A program made the position numbers and the translations under genes. The notes under the pieces were generated by a model. It was not told where the DNA came from. It saw only the letters and a list, made by a program, of their open reading frames with translations, and did not search any database. DNA of 52,222 nucleotides from Pseudomonadota bacterium (lineage in GTDB: Bacteria > Pseudomonadota > Alphaproteobacteria > UBA2136 > UBA6156), in contig WGMN01000010.1 in assembly GCA_016125035.1 (NCBI GenBank), positions 1-52,222 of the forward strand, given 5' to 3'. Of the stretch, positions 22,954-30,968 are shown one piece after another (the stretch's first letter is position 1; every line of letters begins with the position of its first letter).

Positions 22954-24378
22954 ATGACTGAGCCGTTGGCTGAAAAGACTCCGCAGATTTTTGTTTATGA
23001 CGACCTGCACCCCGAGGATGGGGCGATGTTGCAGGCGTTGTACTCCCGCAGCCCGGCCAGCGTGGTGACACACCTGGAAAAGGTGAAGGCCGCCGGCAGC
23101 GGCAAGTTTATGAGCCAGTTTTATGTGGGCTATGGCCACGCCAGCATTGGCGATTGCGGCGTGACGACCATTTTCATGGAGAATTATTCCATGCTGGCGG
23201 CGAAGGCGATCCAGGACAACCCGTTGTACTCCGGCCAGGAGGCCAGCACGCGGTATCTGGATTTTGCCCAGCAGCCCATTTTGGACCCCTACGACCACCC
23301 GGCGAGCCGCGCGGTGCTGGACGGCTGGATGGCCCTTTATAACGGCGCCATGCCCAAGATGAAGGAGGCTTTGGCCAAGAAGCACCCTTTTGACCCCGGG
23401 CAATACAAGAGCGAGAAGGTTTGGCAGAATGCCATCAATGCGCGGGCGTTTGATATTCTGCGCGGGTTTTTGCCGATCGGGTGCACCACGCTTTTTAGCT
23501 GGACCACCAATTTGCGTCAGGCGCGCGAACGGCTGATGCAGATGAAGCACCACCCGCTGCCGGAGATCCAGCAGCTGGCGCGGGATTTGTTTAAGCACCT
23601 TTATGAGAAATACCCCAACAGCTTTACCGGCGAGGAGATGGGGGAAGGGGGGCGTTACGCCCAGCGCGATGGTTATGCCATGGCGCAGGCGGCCACCGAT
23701 AATTTTGTGACCGTGAAGGACCTGGTGCGCAGGCAGAAGCTGGGCGGGGACGCCATGCTGGTGGTGAGCGGCGGCAAGGTGATGGCGGATAAGAAGCAGA
23801 TCGATATTGAGGGGTTGAACCAGTTTGAGCGTCAGGCGTTGGCGACCCGGCCGGATGGGACGAATTTGAGCCGCAGGTTGGGGGCTTATGGGGTTTATAA
23901 CCTTTACTTCCTGATGGACTTTGGCAGCTACCGCGATTTGCAGCGCCACCGCAACGGGGTGTGCCAGGTGCCGATGGTGGACGGCACGTTTGGCATCTAC
24001 CCCTGGTACATGCAGCGGGTGAAGGAGCTGTTGGGCGGCGAGGACTGGGCGGCCTTTGAGAGTGAAGTGGAGCGGTTGATGCAGGCGGTGGATGGGCTGG
24101 GCGCTGCGGGGGTGGACACCAACCGCATGAAGAACCAGTACCTCTACCCCATGGGCACGGCCATTTTGTGCCACCTGGGTTACAGCCTGCCGCAGATGGT
24201 TTACGTGGCAGAGCTGCGCAGCATGAAGACCGTGCATGCGACGTTGCGGCCGATCGCGCAGGAGATGGGGCGGATATTGAAGGCGGACTTCCCGCAGATG
24301 GCGCTTTATGTGGATTATGATGCCGACAATTGGAGTGCCAAGCGCGGTGAACAGACCATTGAGGCGAAGGTAGCATGA
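22954..24378 (+). CDS. thyX: Double-length ThyX-superfamily protein
   Basis: A 474-aa protein made of two tandem ThyX-like domains; normal ThyX, the flavin-dependent thymidylate synthase, is 220-250 aa. Domain 1 (about 30-230) has GHASIGD at 61-67 and SGQEASTRY at 93-101, matching the end of the ThyX motif RHRx7SxR, but the RHR part is replaced. Domain 2 (about 300-460) has QRHRN at 330-334 but lacks the Ser-x-Arg part. So the signature is split across domains. It may still make dTMP from dUMP, with each active site built from both halves, or have lost that activity. The ATG overlaps nothing upstream; its stop overlaps the next gene by four bases. Confidence 0.75.
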   Translation: MTEPLAEKTPQIFVYDDLHPEDGAMLQALYSRSPASVVTHLEKVKAAGSGKFMSQFYVGYGHASIGDCGVTTIFMENYSMLAAKAIQDNPLYSGQEASTRYLDFAQQPILDPYDHPASRAVLDGWMALYNGAMPKMKEALAKKHPFDPGQYKSEKVWQNAINARAFDILRGFLPIGCTTLFSWTTNLRQARERLMQMKHHPLPEIQQLARDLFKHLYEKYPNSFTGEEMGEGGRYAQRDGYAMAQAATDNFVTVKDLVRRQKLGGDAMLVVSGGKVMADKKQIDIEGLNQFERQALATRPDGTNLSRRLGAYGVYNLYFLMDFGSYRDLQRHRNGVCQVPMVDGTFGIYPWYMQRVKELLGGEDWAAFESEVERLMQAVDGLGAAGVDTNRMKNQYLYPMGTAILCHLGYSLPQMVYVAELRSMKTVHATLRPIAQEMGRILKADFPQMALYVDYDADNWSAKRGEQTIEAKVA

Positions 24379-24977
24379 AACGAGTGTTGAGTGTTGGGTG
24401 TTGGGTGTTGGGGCTGCTGCTGGCGCAGCAGGTTTGGGCGGGAGAGGTGGAGGATGTGGTGGGCCATGTGAGTGCCGAGAACGCCGACATGGTGCAGGCG
24501 ATTTTGGCCCAGCAGCAAAAAGGCCTGGGGTGCGGCGACTTTAAATTGCTGGAGATTGACAGCGTGAGCGTGCTGAGCCCGCCCAAGGATGCCACCGGCA
24601 AGGAAGGCCTTTGGACCACGCGTTTTGTAACACAGGCCTGCGGCGAGCCGGTGTTTGGCAACGTGTTGTTTGACATGCGCAAGGGACCGCTGGAGATGGA
24701 CCCGTTGGTGCCCGGCGATACCCGCGCGGACCCGCAATTGCAGGCAGATGTGGCCAAGAGCTTTGCGGTGAGCACCGCGATGGCGATGGAGAAGTGCAAG
24801 GATTTGCCGAAGATACGTTCCACCCGGGTGGTGGCGCCGCCGCGGGAGAATGGCAGTTGGAAGGAAGTGTGGATCGGCACTGCGTGTGGCCGGGATATGG
24901 GGCAGATGGTTGATTTTATGCCCACCGACAAGGGGGTGGGGTTTACCATGACGTTGCCGAAGGCGGCCAAAAAATAG
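24375..24977 (+). CDS. Exported protein, 200 aa, with a repeat-built signal peptide
   Basis: Function unknown. It overlaps the ThyX-family stop codon (ATGA), so the two are translationally coupled. Residues 1-22 form a signal peptide (MKRVLSVGCWVLGLLLAQQ) with likely cleavage after VWA. The mature part has conserved-looking Cys at GCGDFK, QACGEP, EKCKD and TACGRD, fitting a periplasmic disulfide-bonded protein. Residues 3-13 are encoded entirely by the heptamer array at 24381-24411, so the hydrophobic core of the signal came from a tandem repeat. It could instead be a lipoprotein, but the box before Cys is poor. Confidence 0.7.
   Translation: MKRVLSVGCWVLGLLLAQQVWAGEVEDVVGHVSAENADMVQAILAQQQKGLGCGDFKLLEIDSVSVLSPPKDATGKEGLWTTRFVTQACGEPVFGNVLFDMRKGPLEMDPLVPGDTRADPQLQADVAKSFAVSTAMAMEKCKDLPKIRSTRVVAPPRENGSWKEVWIGTACGRDMGQMVDFMPTDKGVGFTMTLPKAAKK
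24381..24411. repeat. Heptamer array forming a signal-peptide core
   Basis: Units CGAGTGT, TGAGTGT, TGGGTGT, TGGGTGT and a partial fifth. In frame they read VLSVGCWVL. Same family as 8891-8920 and 10834-10875. Confidence 0.9.
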
Positions 24978-24998
24978 TTTTTGGGTATTTGTAGAGAG

Positions 24999-25111
24999 TC
25001 TACTGGATCCGGGTGCTTTTTGCGTTTTTCTTGTCCTGCGCTCCTCACGTACTAAAGTACGCTGCGGTGCTCGGCCTGCGAAGAAACGCAAAAATCCCTC
25101 CGGCCCAGCGA
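24999..25111. repeat. Dispersed palindromic element, copy B
   Basis: Homologue of 4179-4296, with the same CTACT..ATCCGG start, central palindrome CGTACT-AA-AGTACG and outer arms TTTTTGCGTTT and AAACGCAAAAA pairing perfectly. Confidence 0.75.
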
Positions 25112-25380
25112 CCAGGGAAAGAACCTCCGGTTCTCCCCCTGGACCCTCTCTCCCCGAGGGCTTATAGGCGCCCTGGCGAGGAAACAGGGTTTCCTCGCGC
25201 TCCTTCCGTGGCCTCGCTTGCGCTTCGGAAGGAATGGCCCTGCGGGCCATGGGTTTTATGCGGAGGAAAACGGTGTTTTCCTCCTGCACCTCCTTTCCGG
25301 AAACCAATGGGCTAGGCCTTTGGCCTCGCTTGGTTTCTGGCCTGCGGCAGCAAGGAATGGATTGCCAAAGGTTGTGGTTT
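25112..25380. other. Hairpin-rich gap before mrp, no gene seen
   Basis: The 420-base gap 24978-25397 holds copy B of the palindromic element and then more inverted repeats: GAACC-TCC-GGTTC, GCGAGGAAAC/GTTTCCTCGC, GGAGGAAAAC/GTTTTCCTCC, and GGAAACCAA/TTGGTTTC. The plus-strand open frame across it is a translation of these repeats. No convincing promoter was identified. Confidence 0.6.
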
Positions 25381-25397
25381 GAGGGAGAAGGGCGGGT

Positions 25398-26222
25398 ATG
25401 GGAACTCAGGTTGATTTTGTGACGCGCATTGTGGCTGTGGCCAGTGGCAAGGGCGGGGTGGGCAAGAGCACCACGGCGGTGAACCTGGCGGTGGCCTTGG
25501 GGGTGAGTGGGTTGAGGGTGGGGCTTTTGGACGCCGACGTTTATGGGCCCAGTGCGCCGCGGATGATGGGCGTGAAAGACGCCAAGCCGGAGAGTGACGG
25601 CCAGCGGATTGAGCCGGTGGTGGCGCATGGCGTGAAGGTGATGAGCATGGGCTTTATGGTGGATGAAGCGACACCCACGGTGTGGCGCGGGCCGATGGTG
25701 CAGAGTGCGTTGATGCAGATGTTGCGTCAGGTGAACTGGGGCAGCGAGAAAGAGCCTTTGGATGTGCTGGTGGTGGATATGCCGCCGGGTACGGGTGATA
25801 CGCAGCTCTCCATGAGCCAGCAGGTGGCGTTGGACGGCGCGGTGATCGTGAGCACGCCGCAGGACATTGCGCTGATCGATGCGCGCAAGGGGTTGGAGAT
25901 GTTCCGCAAGGTGAATGTGCCGGTGTTGGGTGTGGTGGAGAACATGAGCGTGTTCGTGTGCCCGCATTGCGGCGAGGAGAGCCACATTTTTGGCGCGCAT
26001 GGCGCGCGGGCGATGGCGGATGAGTTGGGTTACGAAGTGTTGGGCGAGGTGCCTTTGGATTTGGACGTGCGCGAGAAGACCGACGGTGGGCAGCCGGTGG
26101 TGGTGGGGGCGCCGGACGGGGCGGCGGCCAAGGTATATCGCGCGATGGCGGCCAAGGTGTGGGAAAAGATCACCGCGCCGAAACCCGAGGGTTCCGGCGC
26201 GGTGAAGATCGTTATTGAGTAG
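25398..26222 (+). CDS. mrp: Mrp/ApbC-type Fe-S cluster carrier ATPase
   Basis: P-loop ATPase that carries and hands over Fe-S clusters in the cytoplasm. The deviant Walker A is GKGGVGKST near residues 17-25, LLDADVYGPSAPRMMG follows, DMPPGTGD lies near 130, and the cluster-binding Cys pair is VCPHCG near 191-196. Length of 274 aa matches forms without the N-terminal DUF59 domain. GGGAGAAGG stands about eight bases before the ATG. It lies alone after a hairpin-rich gap and is convergent with two small genes. Confidence 0.92.
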   Translation: MGTQVDFVTRIVAVASGKGGVGKSTTAVNLAVALGVSGLRVGLLDADVYGPSAPRMMGVKDAKPESDGQRIEPVVAHGVKVMSMGFMVDEATPTVWRGPMVQSALMQMLRQVNWGSEKEPLDVLVVDMPPGTGDTQLSMSQQVALDGAVIVSTPQDIALIDARKGLEMFRKVNVPVLGVVENMSVFVCPHCGEESHIFGAHGARAMADELGYEVLGEVPLDLDVREKTDGGQPVVVGAPDGAAAKVYRAMAAKVWEKITAPKPEGSGAVKIVIE

Positions 26223-26227
26223 CGGGT

Positions 26228-26362
26228 TTAGAAGCCGCTGCGTTTGAGCTCTTTCTGGCGTTCGGTCAGCTTGTGGGGCCGCTTGGCCTTTTTGCTGAGT
26301 TTGGGCCGGGGGCCGACGGAACGGACGCGGCCGACTTCCATGTGTTTGGGCTTTTTGGGCAT
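26228..26362 (-). CDS. Small basic protein, 44 aa
   Basis: A short frame with good gene signals: AGGAGGAG lies about ten bases before the ATG and it follows the 121-aa gene by five bases on the same strand, so the two are coupled. The protein is highly basic (starts MPKKPKHMEVG, contains PKLSKKAKRPHKLTERQKEL), with no hydrophobic segment. A ribosome- or RNA-bound role would fit the charge but is a guess. I do not recognise a family. Confidence 0.6.
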   Translation of the reverse strand: MPKKPKHMEVGRVRSVGPRPKLSKKAKRPHKLTERQKELKRSGF

Positions 26363-26367
26363 GGCGG

Positions 26368-26733
26368 TTACTGCTCCTCCTCTTCCATCAGGGCGGTGGA
26401 GAGAAGCTGGTTGCCGTCGAGTGAGAACTGGAACATCGGCTTGCAGTGGGTTTCCGCCAGGCCTTCGATCAGTTCGTGGGAGGGGAAGGGGCTGATCATA
26501 ATGAAGGCGGTGTCGATGTAGGCCTGCTGGATGTCGTGTTCCTTAAAGTAGGCCTTGAGATGGGCGAGCTTGTCGGCCATCGGCATGGTGCTATCCACCG
26601 GGATGGCGGCGAGGCACTTGTCGTGGAAGTCGGTGGCCAGTTGGGCCAGGAAGGCGAGGGTCTCGGCCGGGCTGGGGGCGCGCCCGGTGTAGGTTTGAAA
26701 AATTTCGGCGATGGTGCGGGAATCATTGCTCAT
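26368..26733 (-). CDS. Hypothetical protein, 121 aa
   Basis: Unknown function. The sequence is helical and mildly acidic, ending in MEEEEQ, with no signal peptide or membrane helix. ETLAFLAQLATDFHDKCLAAIP suggests an amphipathic helix, and FIMISPFPSHELIEG a turn-rich central part. It starts at 26733, 85 bases from the divergent miaA, and is followed directly by the 44-aa basic protein. The acidic tail and the basic partner make a physical pair possible, but that is inference. Confidence 0.6.
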   Translation of the reverse strand: MSNDSRTIAEIFQTYTGRAPSPAETLAFLAQLATDFHDKCLAAIPVDSTMPMADKLAHLKAYFKEHDIQQAYIDTAFIMISPFPSHELIEGLAETHCKPMFQFSLDGNQLLSTALMEEEEQ

Positions 26734-26817
26734 GGCTTAGCGACTCCGGTTCGGGGTGAACTGGATACACTTTTAAACGCTCTTGGCGGGGTTGGCAAGG
26801 GGTGGTAAAGGGTTGGC

Positions 26818-27735
26818 ATGGTTGATAAGTTTGCGAAAACGCTGGTGATTTTTGGGCCGACGGCCTGTGGCAAGACCGCGCTCTCGCTGGATTTGGCCGA
26901 GGCGTTGGGCGGCGAGGTGATCAATGCCGACAGCCGCCAGGTTTACCGGCATATGCCGATTATTTCCGCCTGCCCGAGTGCGGCGGAGTATGCGCGGGCG
27001 GTGCATCACTTGTTTGAGTTTTTGGAGCCCGGCGAGCGCTTTAGTGCGGCGCGGTGGGCGGAGCTGGCGCGGGAGAAGATCGACGAGGTGCGGGGGCGCG
27101 GCAAGGTACCGATTGTGGTGGGAGGCACGGGGTTTTACTTGCGTGTGTTGCTGGAAGGTGTGGATGCGGTGCCGGAGATCCCGGCTGAGGTGGAGGATGG
27201 GCTGGCGGGCGTGCCGGTGGCGGAGCTTTATAAAGAGTTGCAGGCGGTGGACCCGGTGCTGGCGGCGAAGTTGAAGCCCGCCGATACGCAGCGCATTGTG
27301 CGCGGACTGGTGGTGTGGCGGTATACCAGGGTGCCGCTGAGCGGGTGGCAGAAAGGAACGAGGAACGAGGGAACGAGGAACGAGGGGTTTTTGAAGGTGG
27401 GGATTAGGCCGGACAGGGCTTGGTTGCATGCGCGGATTGCGGCGCGGTGGGAGCAGTTTGCGCGGATGGGGGTGGTGGGTGAGGTGCGGCGGTTGAGGGA
27501 GCTGGGCTATGGGCCGGAGGCGCCGGCGTTGCGGGGGTTGGCGATACCGGATTTTTTTGCGCACATCGACGGGGAGGTGGGGTTGGAAGAGGTTCTGGCC
27601 AAGGCCGTGGTGCGCGACCGGCAGTATGCCAAGCGCCAGTACACCTGGTTGAACAACAGTTATGGCGCCGACCAAGTGTTTGATTGTGCTGAGGCCGCAC
27701 CGGTGTTGCGCTGGATTGCATCGGCAGGGGCTTGA
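26818..27735 (+). CDS. miaA: tRNA dimethylallyltransferase
   Basis: Adds a dimethylallyl group to A37 of tRNAs that read UNN codons. Motifs: GPTACGKTALS (P-loop) at about 12-22, INADSRQVYRHMPI near 37-50, GGTGFYLRVLLEG near 102-114, and the C-terminal KRQYTWL block. Length of 305 aa is normal. In the loop after VPLSGWQ a tandem peptide GTRNEGTRNEG (about 180-190) is encoded by the heptamer array 27355-27386; homologues have a different short loop there. The ribosome-binding site is weak. sucA starts 63 bases downstream. Confidence 0.93.
   Translation: MVDKFAKTLVIFGPTACGKTALSLDLAEALGGEVINADSRQVYRHMPIISACPSAAEYARAVHHLFEFLEPGERFSAARWAELAREKIDEVRGRGKVPIVVGGTGFYLRVLLEGVDAVPEIPAEVEDGLAGVPVAELYKELQAVDPVLAAKLKPADTQRIVRGLVVWRYTRVPLSGWQKGTRNEGTRNEGFLKVGIRPDRAWLHARIAARWEQFARMGVVGEVRRLRELGYGPEAPALRGLAIPDFFAHIDGEVGLEEVLAKAVVRDRQYAKRQYTWLNNSYGADQVFDCAEAAPVLRWIASAGA
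27355..27386. repeat. Heptamer array (GGAACGA)n in miaA
   Basis: Units GGAACGA, GGAACGA, GGGAACGA, GGAACGA, GG. One unit is eight bases long. Reads GTRNEGTRNEG in frame. Confidence 0.9.
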
Positions 27736-27798
27736 TTGCGCGGGCGGGCGGGCGTAGGGTTCCGCCCGTTCAACCCCCTGAAGAGGCTATTTACACAC

Positions 27799-30414
27799 AT
27801 GAGTTCCGCGCCTGTTTTCCACTCTGGTGGAGTGCCGTATGTTGAGGATTTGTATAAGAAGTTTGAGCAGGACCCGGAGAGTGTCGGGCCGGAGTGGAAA
27901 GCCTACTTTTTAGGCTTTGGCGCCGGGAATGTGGCTGCGGAAAGCGGCAACGGCGGCAATGAGGGCCAGCACCATGTGGCGCTTTATCGCAGAATGTGGC
28001 GCGAGCGGGGGCACCTGGTGGCGAAAGTTAACCCTCTGGCCGGGGCGGCGGTGGAAATACCCAATGAATTGAAGGCCGAGACCTACGGCGTGCAAGCCGG
28101 CGAAGCCGACGACATGCCCAGGGTTTATGGCGGTAGCGTTGGCATTGAGTGTGCCGCGGTGACCGACCCGATGGAGCGCAAGTGGGTGGAGCAGTGGTGG
28201 GAAGAAGGCGGCAATAAGCGGCAACTGGTGACGCGTGAGCTGCAACTGAAGATGTATGACGGGTTGGTGCGGGCCAACGGGTTGGAGCAGTTCCTCCACA
28301 AAAAATTTGTGGGCGTGAAGCGTTTTAGCATTGAAGGCAGCGATGGGGTGATACCCATGTTGCAAAGGCTGGTGGAGCTGGCCGCCGCCAATGGCACCGA
28401 CGACGTGGTGATGGGCATGGCCCACCGCGGGCGGTTGAATGTGCTGGTGAATATTCTGCACAAGCCGCTGGAGGATTTGCTGGCGGCCTTTGCCGATAAG
28501 TTTACGCAGGAAGGTGGGCCGAGCAGCGGGGATGTGAAGTACCACATGGGCAAGAGCTATGTGCACCATGCCGACAACGGCAAGGAGATTGCCTTGCAAC
28601 TGCTTTACAACCCCAGCCACCTGGAAGCGGTGAACGGCAGCGTGCTGGGTGTGGCCCGCGCGTTGGCGGACAAAGGCCGCGCGGTGTTGCCGATCTTGAT
28701 GCACGGTGACAGTGCCGTGGCCGGGCAGGGGATTGTGGCCGAGTGCAACAACCTGATGAACGTGCCCGCCTACCGCGTGGGTGGCACCCTGCATTTGGTG
28801 ATCAACAACCAGGTGGGTTTTACCGCCAGTGCCACAGATGCATTGAGCGGCACTTACTGCACCGACATTTTTAAGAGCCTGGGGTGCCCGATTGTGCACG
28901 TGAACGGCGACGACCTGGAAGCCTGCTGGCAGGCGCTGGTGTTTGCGTGGGAATACCGCGCCACCTACGGCAAGGATGCGGTGGTGGATGTGGTGGGGTA
29001 TCGCCGCTGGGGGCACAACGAGGGTGATGACCCGACGTTTACGCAGCCGTTGATGTACGGAGTGATCCACAAGCACCCGCTGCCTTATGAGGTGTATGGC
29101 GCCAAGTTGCAGGCCGAGGGGGTGGACGCCGCCGTGCTGGCCAAGATTGAGAAAGCCTACGCCGACGAGTTGGATGCCGCTTTTGCCAAGGCGCAAGAGG
29201 GGGTGAAGGCAGGGTCGCGGGGTCGCGAGGTCGCAGGGTCGCAGGGGGGGGAGACGGCGGTGGAGGCCGGGGCGATCAAGCGGGTGGCGGAGGCGTGGGG
29301 CAAAGTGCCGCAGGGCTTTGAGCTGAACGAGAAGGTGGCCAAGGTGGTGGATGAGCGCGTGGCGATGCTGCGCGGCGAGAAGCCCCTGAACTGGGGCGCT
29401 GCCGAGACCGCAGCCTACGGCACGTTGCTGCTGGATGGTGTGAGTGTGCGCCTGACCGGGCAGGATGCGCAGCGCGGGACCTTCAGCCACCGTCATGCGG
29501 TGCTGACCTGTGCGAAGACCGCGCACCGCTGGAGTGTGTTGGACAGCCTGGCCGAGCCCGGTGTGCTGGTGCGTTTTGCCAACAGTGTGCTGAGTGAGAA
29601 CGCGGTGATGGGCTTTGAGTACGGCTACGCGCTGGGGCGGCCGGACAAGAGCCTGGTGCTGTGGGAAGGCCAGTTTGGTGACTTCGCCAACGGCGCGCAG
29701 GTGGTGATTGACCAGTTTATTGCCGCAGGTGAGGCCAAATGGGGCCAGGAAAACCACCTGGTGCTGCTGCTGCCGCATGGTTATGAAGGGCAGGGGCCCG
29801 AGCACAGCAGTGCGCGGCTGGAGCGCTATTTGCAGCTATGTGCCGAAGACAACATGCGCGTGTGCTACCCGACGACCCCGGCACAGATCTTCCACCTGTT
29901 GCGCAAGCAGGCGCTGGATGCGGTGAAGAAGCCGTTGGTGGTGATGACGCCCAAGAGTTTGTTGCGCAACCCGGTTGCGGTGAGCCCGCTGAGCGACCTG
30001 TTGCGGGGTGGCTGGCAGGCGGTGATGGAAGAAGAGGGAACGAGGAACGAGGAACGAGGAACGAGGAAGGTTAAGAGGATCGCACTATGCAGCGGCAAGA
30101 TTTATTACGATTTGCTGGCCAAGAGAGAGGCTGACAAGCGTGATGATGTGGCCCTGGTGCGGGTGGAGCAGCTCTACCCCTGGCCGGCCGACGAAGTGGG
30201 CGCGGCGATCGCCAAGTTTAAGTGCAAGGACGTGAAGTGGGTGCAGGAAGAGCCCCGCAACATGGGGGCCTGGATGCACGTGCGTGATAACTGGAACAAT
30301 GACTGGGGCTACCTGCACTACGTGGGCCGCCCGGCCAGCGCCAGCCCGGCGGTGGGCCTGAACAGCCGCCACGTTGCCGAGCAGAAGGCGATTGTGGAGG
30401 AGGTGTTTGGATAA
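27799..30414 (+). CDS. sucA: 2-oxoglutarate dehydrogenase E1
   Basis: The thiamine-diphosphate-dependent E1 subunit of the 2-oxoglutarate dehydrogenase complex (TCA cycle). The ATG at 27799 gives an N-terminal helix with DLYKKFEQDPESVGPEWKAYF, the peptide that binds E2. Further signatures are GMAHRGRLNVLVN, the GDSAVAGQGIVAECNNL active-site block, and HSSARLERYLQLCAEDN in the transketolase-like half. Length is 871 aa, somewhat shorter than the usual 930. Two surface loops are built from tandem repeats: GSRGREVAGSQGG near 471-483 (8-base units) and GTRNEERGTRK near 747-757 (heptamers). It opens the cluster sucA - nudix - sucB - lpdA. Confidence 0.96.
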   Translation: MSSAPVFHSGGVPYVEDLYKKFEQDPESVGPEWKAYFLGFGAGNVAAESGNGGNEGQHHVALYRRMWRERGHLVAKVNPLAGAAVEIPNELKAETYGVQAGEADDMPRVYGGSVGIECAAVTDPMERKWVEQWWEEGGNKRQLVTRELQLKMYDGLVRANGLEQFLHKKFVGVKRFSIEGSDGVIPMLQRLVELAAANGTDDVVMGMAHRGRLNVLVNILHKPLEDLLAAFADKFTQEGGPSSGDVKYHMGKSYVHHADNGKEIALQLLYNPSHLEAVNGSVLGVARALADKGRAVLPILMHGDSAVAGQGIVAECNNLMNVPAYRVGGTLHLVINNQVGFTASATDALSGTYCTDIFKSLGCPIVHVNGDDLEACWQALVFAWEYRATYGKDAVVDVVGYRRWGHNEGDDPTFTQPLMYGVIHKHPLPYEVYGAKLQAEGVDAAVLAKIEKAYADELDAAFAKAQEGVKAGSRGREVAGSQGGETAVEAGAIKRVAEAWGKVPQGFELNEKVAKVVDERVAMLRGEKPLNWGAAETAAYGTLLLDGVSVRLTGQDAQRGTFSHRHAVLTCAKTAHRWSVLDSLAEPGVLVRFANSVLSENAVMGFEYGYALGRPDKSLVLWEGQFGDFANGAQVVIDQFIAAGEAKWGQENHLVLLLPHGYEGQGPEHSSARLERYLQLCAEDNMRVCYPTTPAQIFHLLRKQALDAVKKPLVVMTPKSLLRNPVAVSPLSDLLRGGWQAVMEEEGTRNEERGTRKVKRIALCSGKIYYDLLAKREADKRDDVALVRVEQLYPWPADEVGAAIAKFKCKDVKWVQEEPRNMGAWMHVRDNWNNDWGYLHYVGRPASASPAVGLNSRHVAEQKAIVEEVFG
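29211..29246. repeat. Octamer array (RGGGTCGC)n in sucA
   Basis: Units AGGGTCGC, GGGGTCGC, GAGGTCGC, AGGGTCGC, then AGGG. The one array with an 8-base period. It encodes a hydrophilic loop. Confidence 0.85.
30037..30067. repeat. Heptamer array (GGAACGA)4 in sucA
   Basis: Four perfect GGAACGA units plus GGA. Reads GTRNEERGTR in the loop between WQAVME and the VKRIALCSGKIYYDL strand. Confidence 0.9.
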
Positions 30415-30417
30415 GAT

Positions 30418-30448
30418 GGAACGAGGAACGAGGTAGCGAGGAACGAGG
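30418..30448. repeat. Heptamer array in the nudix leader
   Basis: 31 bases identical to 31212-31242: GGAACGA, GGAACGA, GGTAGCGA, GGAACGA, GG. It ends at the first base of the nudix GTG start, and its GGA/GAGG runs supply the only ribosome-binding-like sequence. Confidence 0.9.
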
Positions 30449-30903
30449 TGGCGCGGTTTTTGACCTATGTGGCGGTTTACGTTCTGCTGGAGCGGGGGGG
30501 GCAGGTGTTTTTGTTAAGGCGCGCCAACAGCGGTTACATGGATGGGGCGTATGGCATGCCTTCGGGCCACATTGAGGAAGGCGAGACACCTAGGCAGGCG
30601 GCCGTGCGGGAGCTGCTTGAGGAAACAGGTGTGAGCGCGCGTGAGGAGGATTTGGAGTTTGCCCACGTATGCTACCGGCAGAGCTTGGCCCAAGTACCGC
30701 CGCGCACATACAATGATTATGTGTTTGTGTGCCGAAAATGGCAGGGCGAACCACGCAACACCGACGTGGAAAAATGCGACGACGCAAGGTGGGTGAGCAA
30801 GGACAGCCTCCCGGAAAAGGCTGTTCCGGAGTTGGCCAATGTGATGAAGGCCATGGCGCAGAAGAACATGTTTTCGGTTTTGGTTTTGGGAAAGATTAAC
30901 TGA
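30448..30903 (+). CDS. Nudix hydrolase
   Basis: A 151-aa hydrolase of nucleoside diphosphates linked to another group. The Nudix box GHIEEGETPRQAAVREL + LEETGV is complete (about residues 40-62; GX5EX7REUXEEXGU all present). The likely start is the GTG at 30448; no ATG in frame precedes the first beta strand. The untranslated leader is almost wholly heptamer repeat, including a six-codon mini-frame ATG..TAG at 30416-30436. The gene interrupts the sucA-sucB pair, an unusual insertion in the cluster. Substrate is unknown; a house-cleaning role is only inference. Confidence 0.85.
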   Translation: MARFLTYVAVYVLLERGGQVFLLRRANSGYMDGAYGMPSGHIEEGETPRQAAVRELLEETGVSAREEDLEFAHVCYRQSLAQVPPRTYNDYVFVCRKWQGEPRNTDVEKCDDARWVSKDSLPEKAVPELANVMKAMAQKNMFSVLVLGKIN

Positions 30904-30968
30904 AGCGTTTGCCAAAACTGATTTACGGCTATATTGAGAACAATGGTTTTTGAGTAAGGAGAAGAAGA

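Noticed and set aside
25013-25315. A 100-codon frame in the gap before mrp
   Set aside because: It translates the palindromic element and nearby hairpins; such frames accompany dispersed repeats and are not genes.
27910-29805. A 631-codon open frame opposite sucA
   Set aside because: Shadow of a clearly conserved enzyme.
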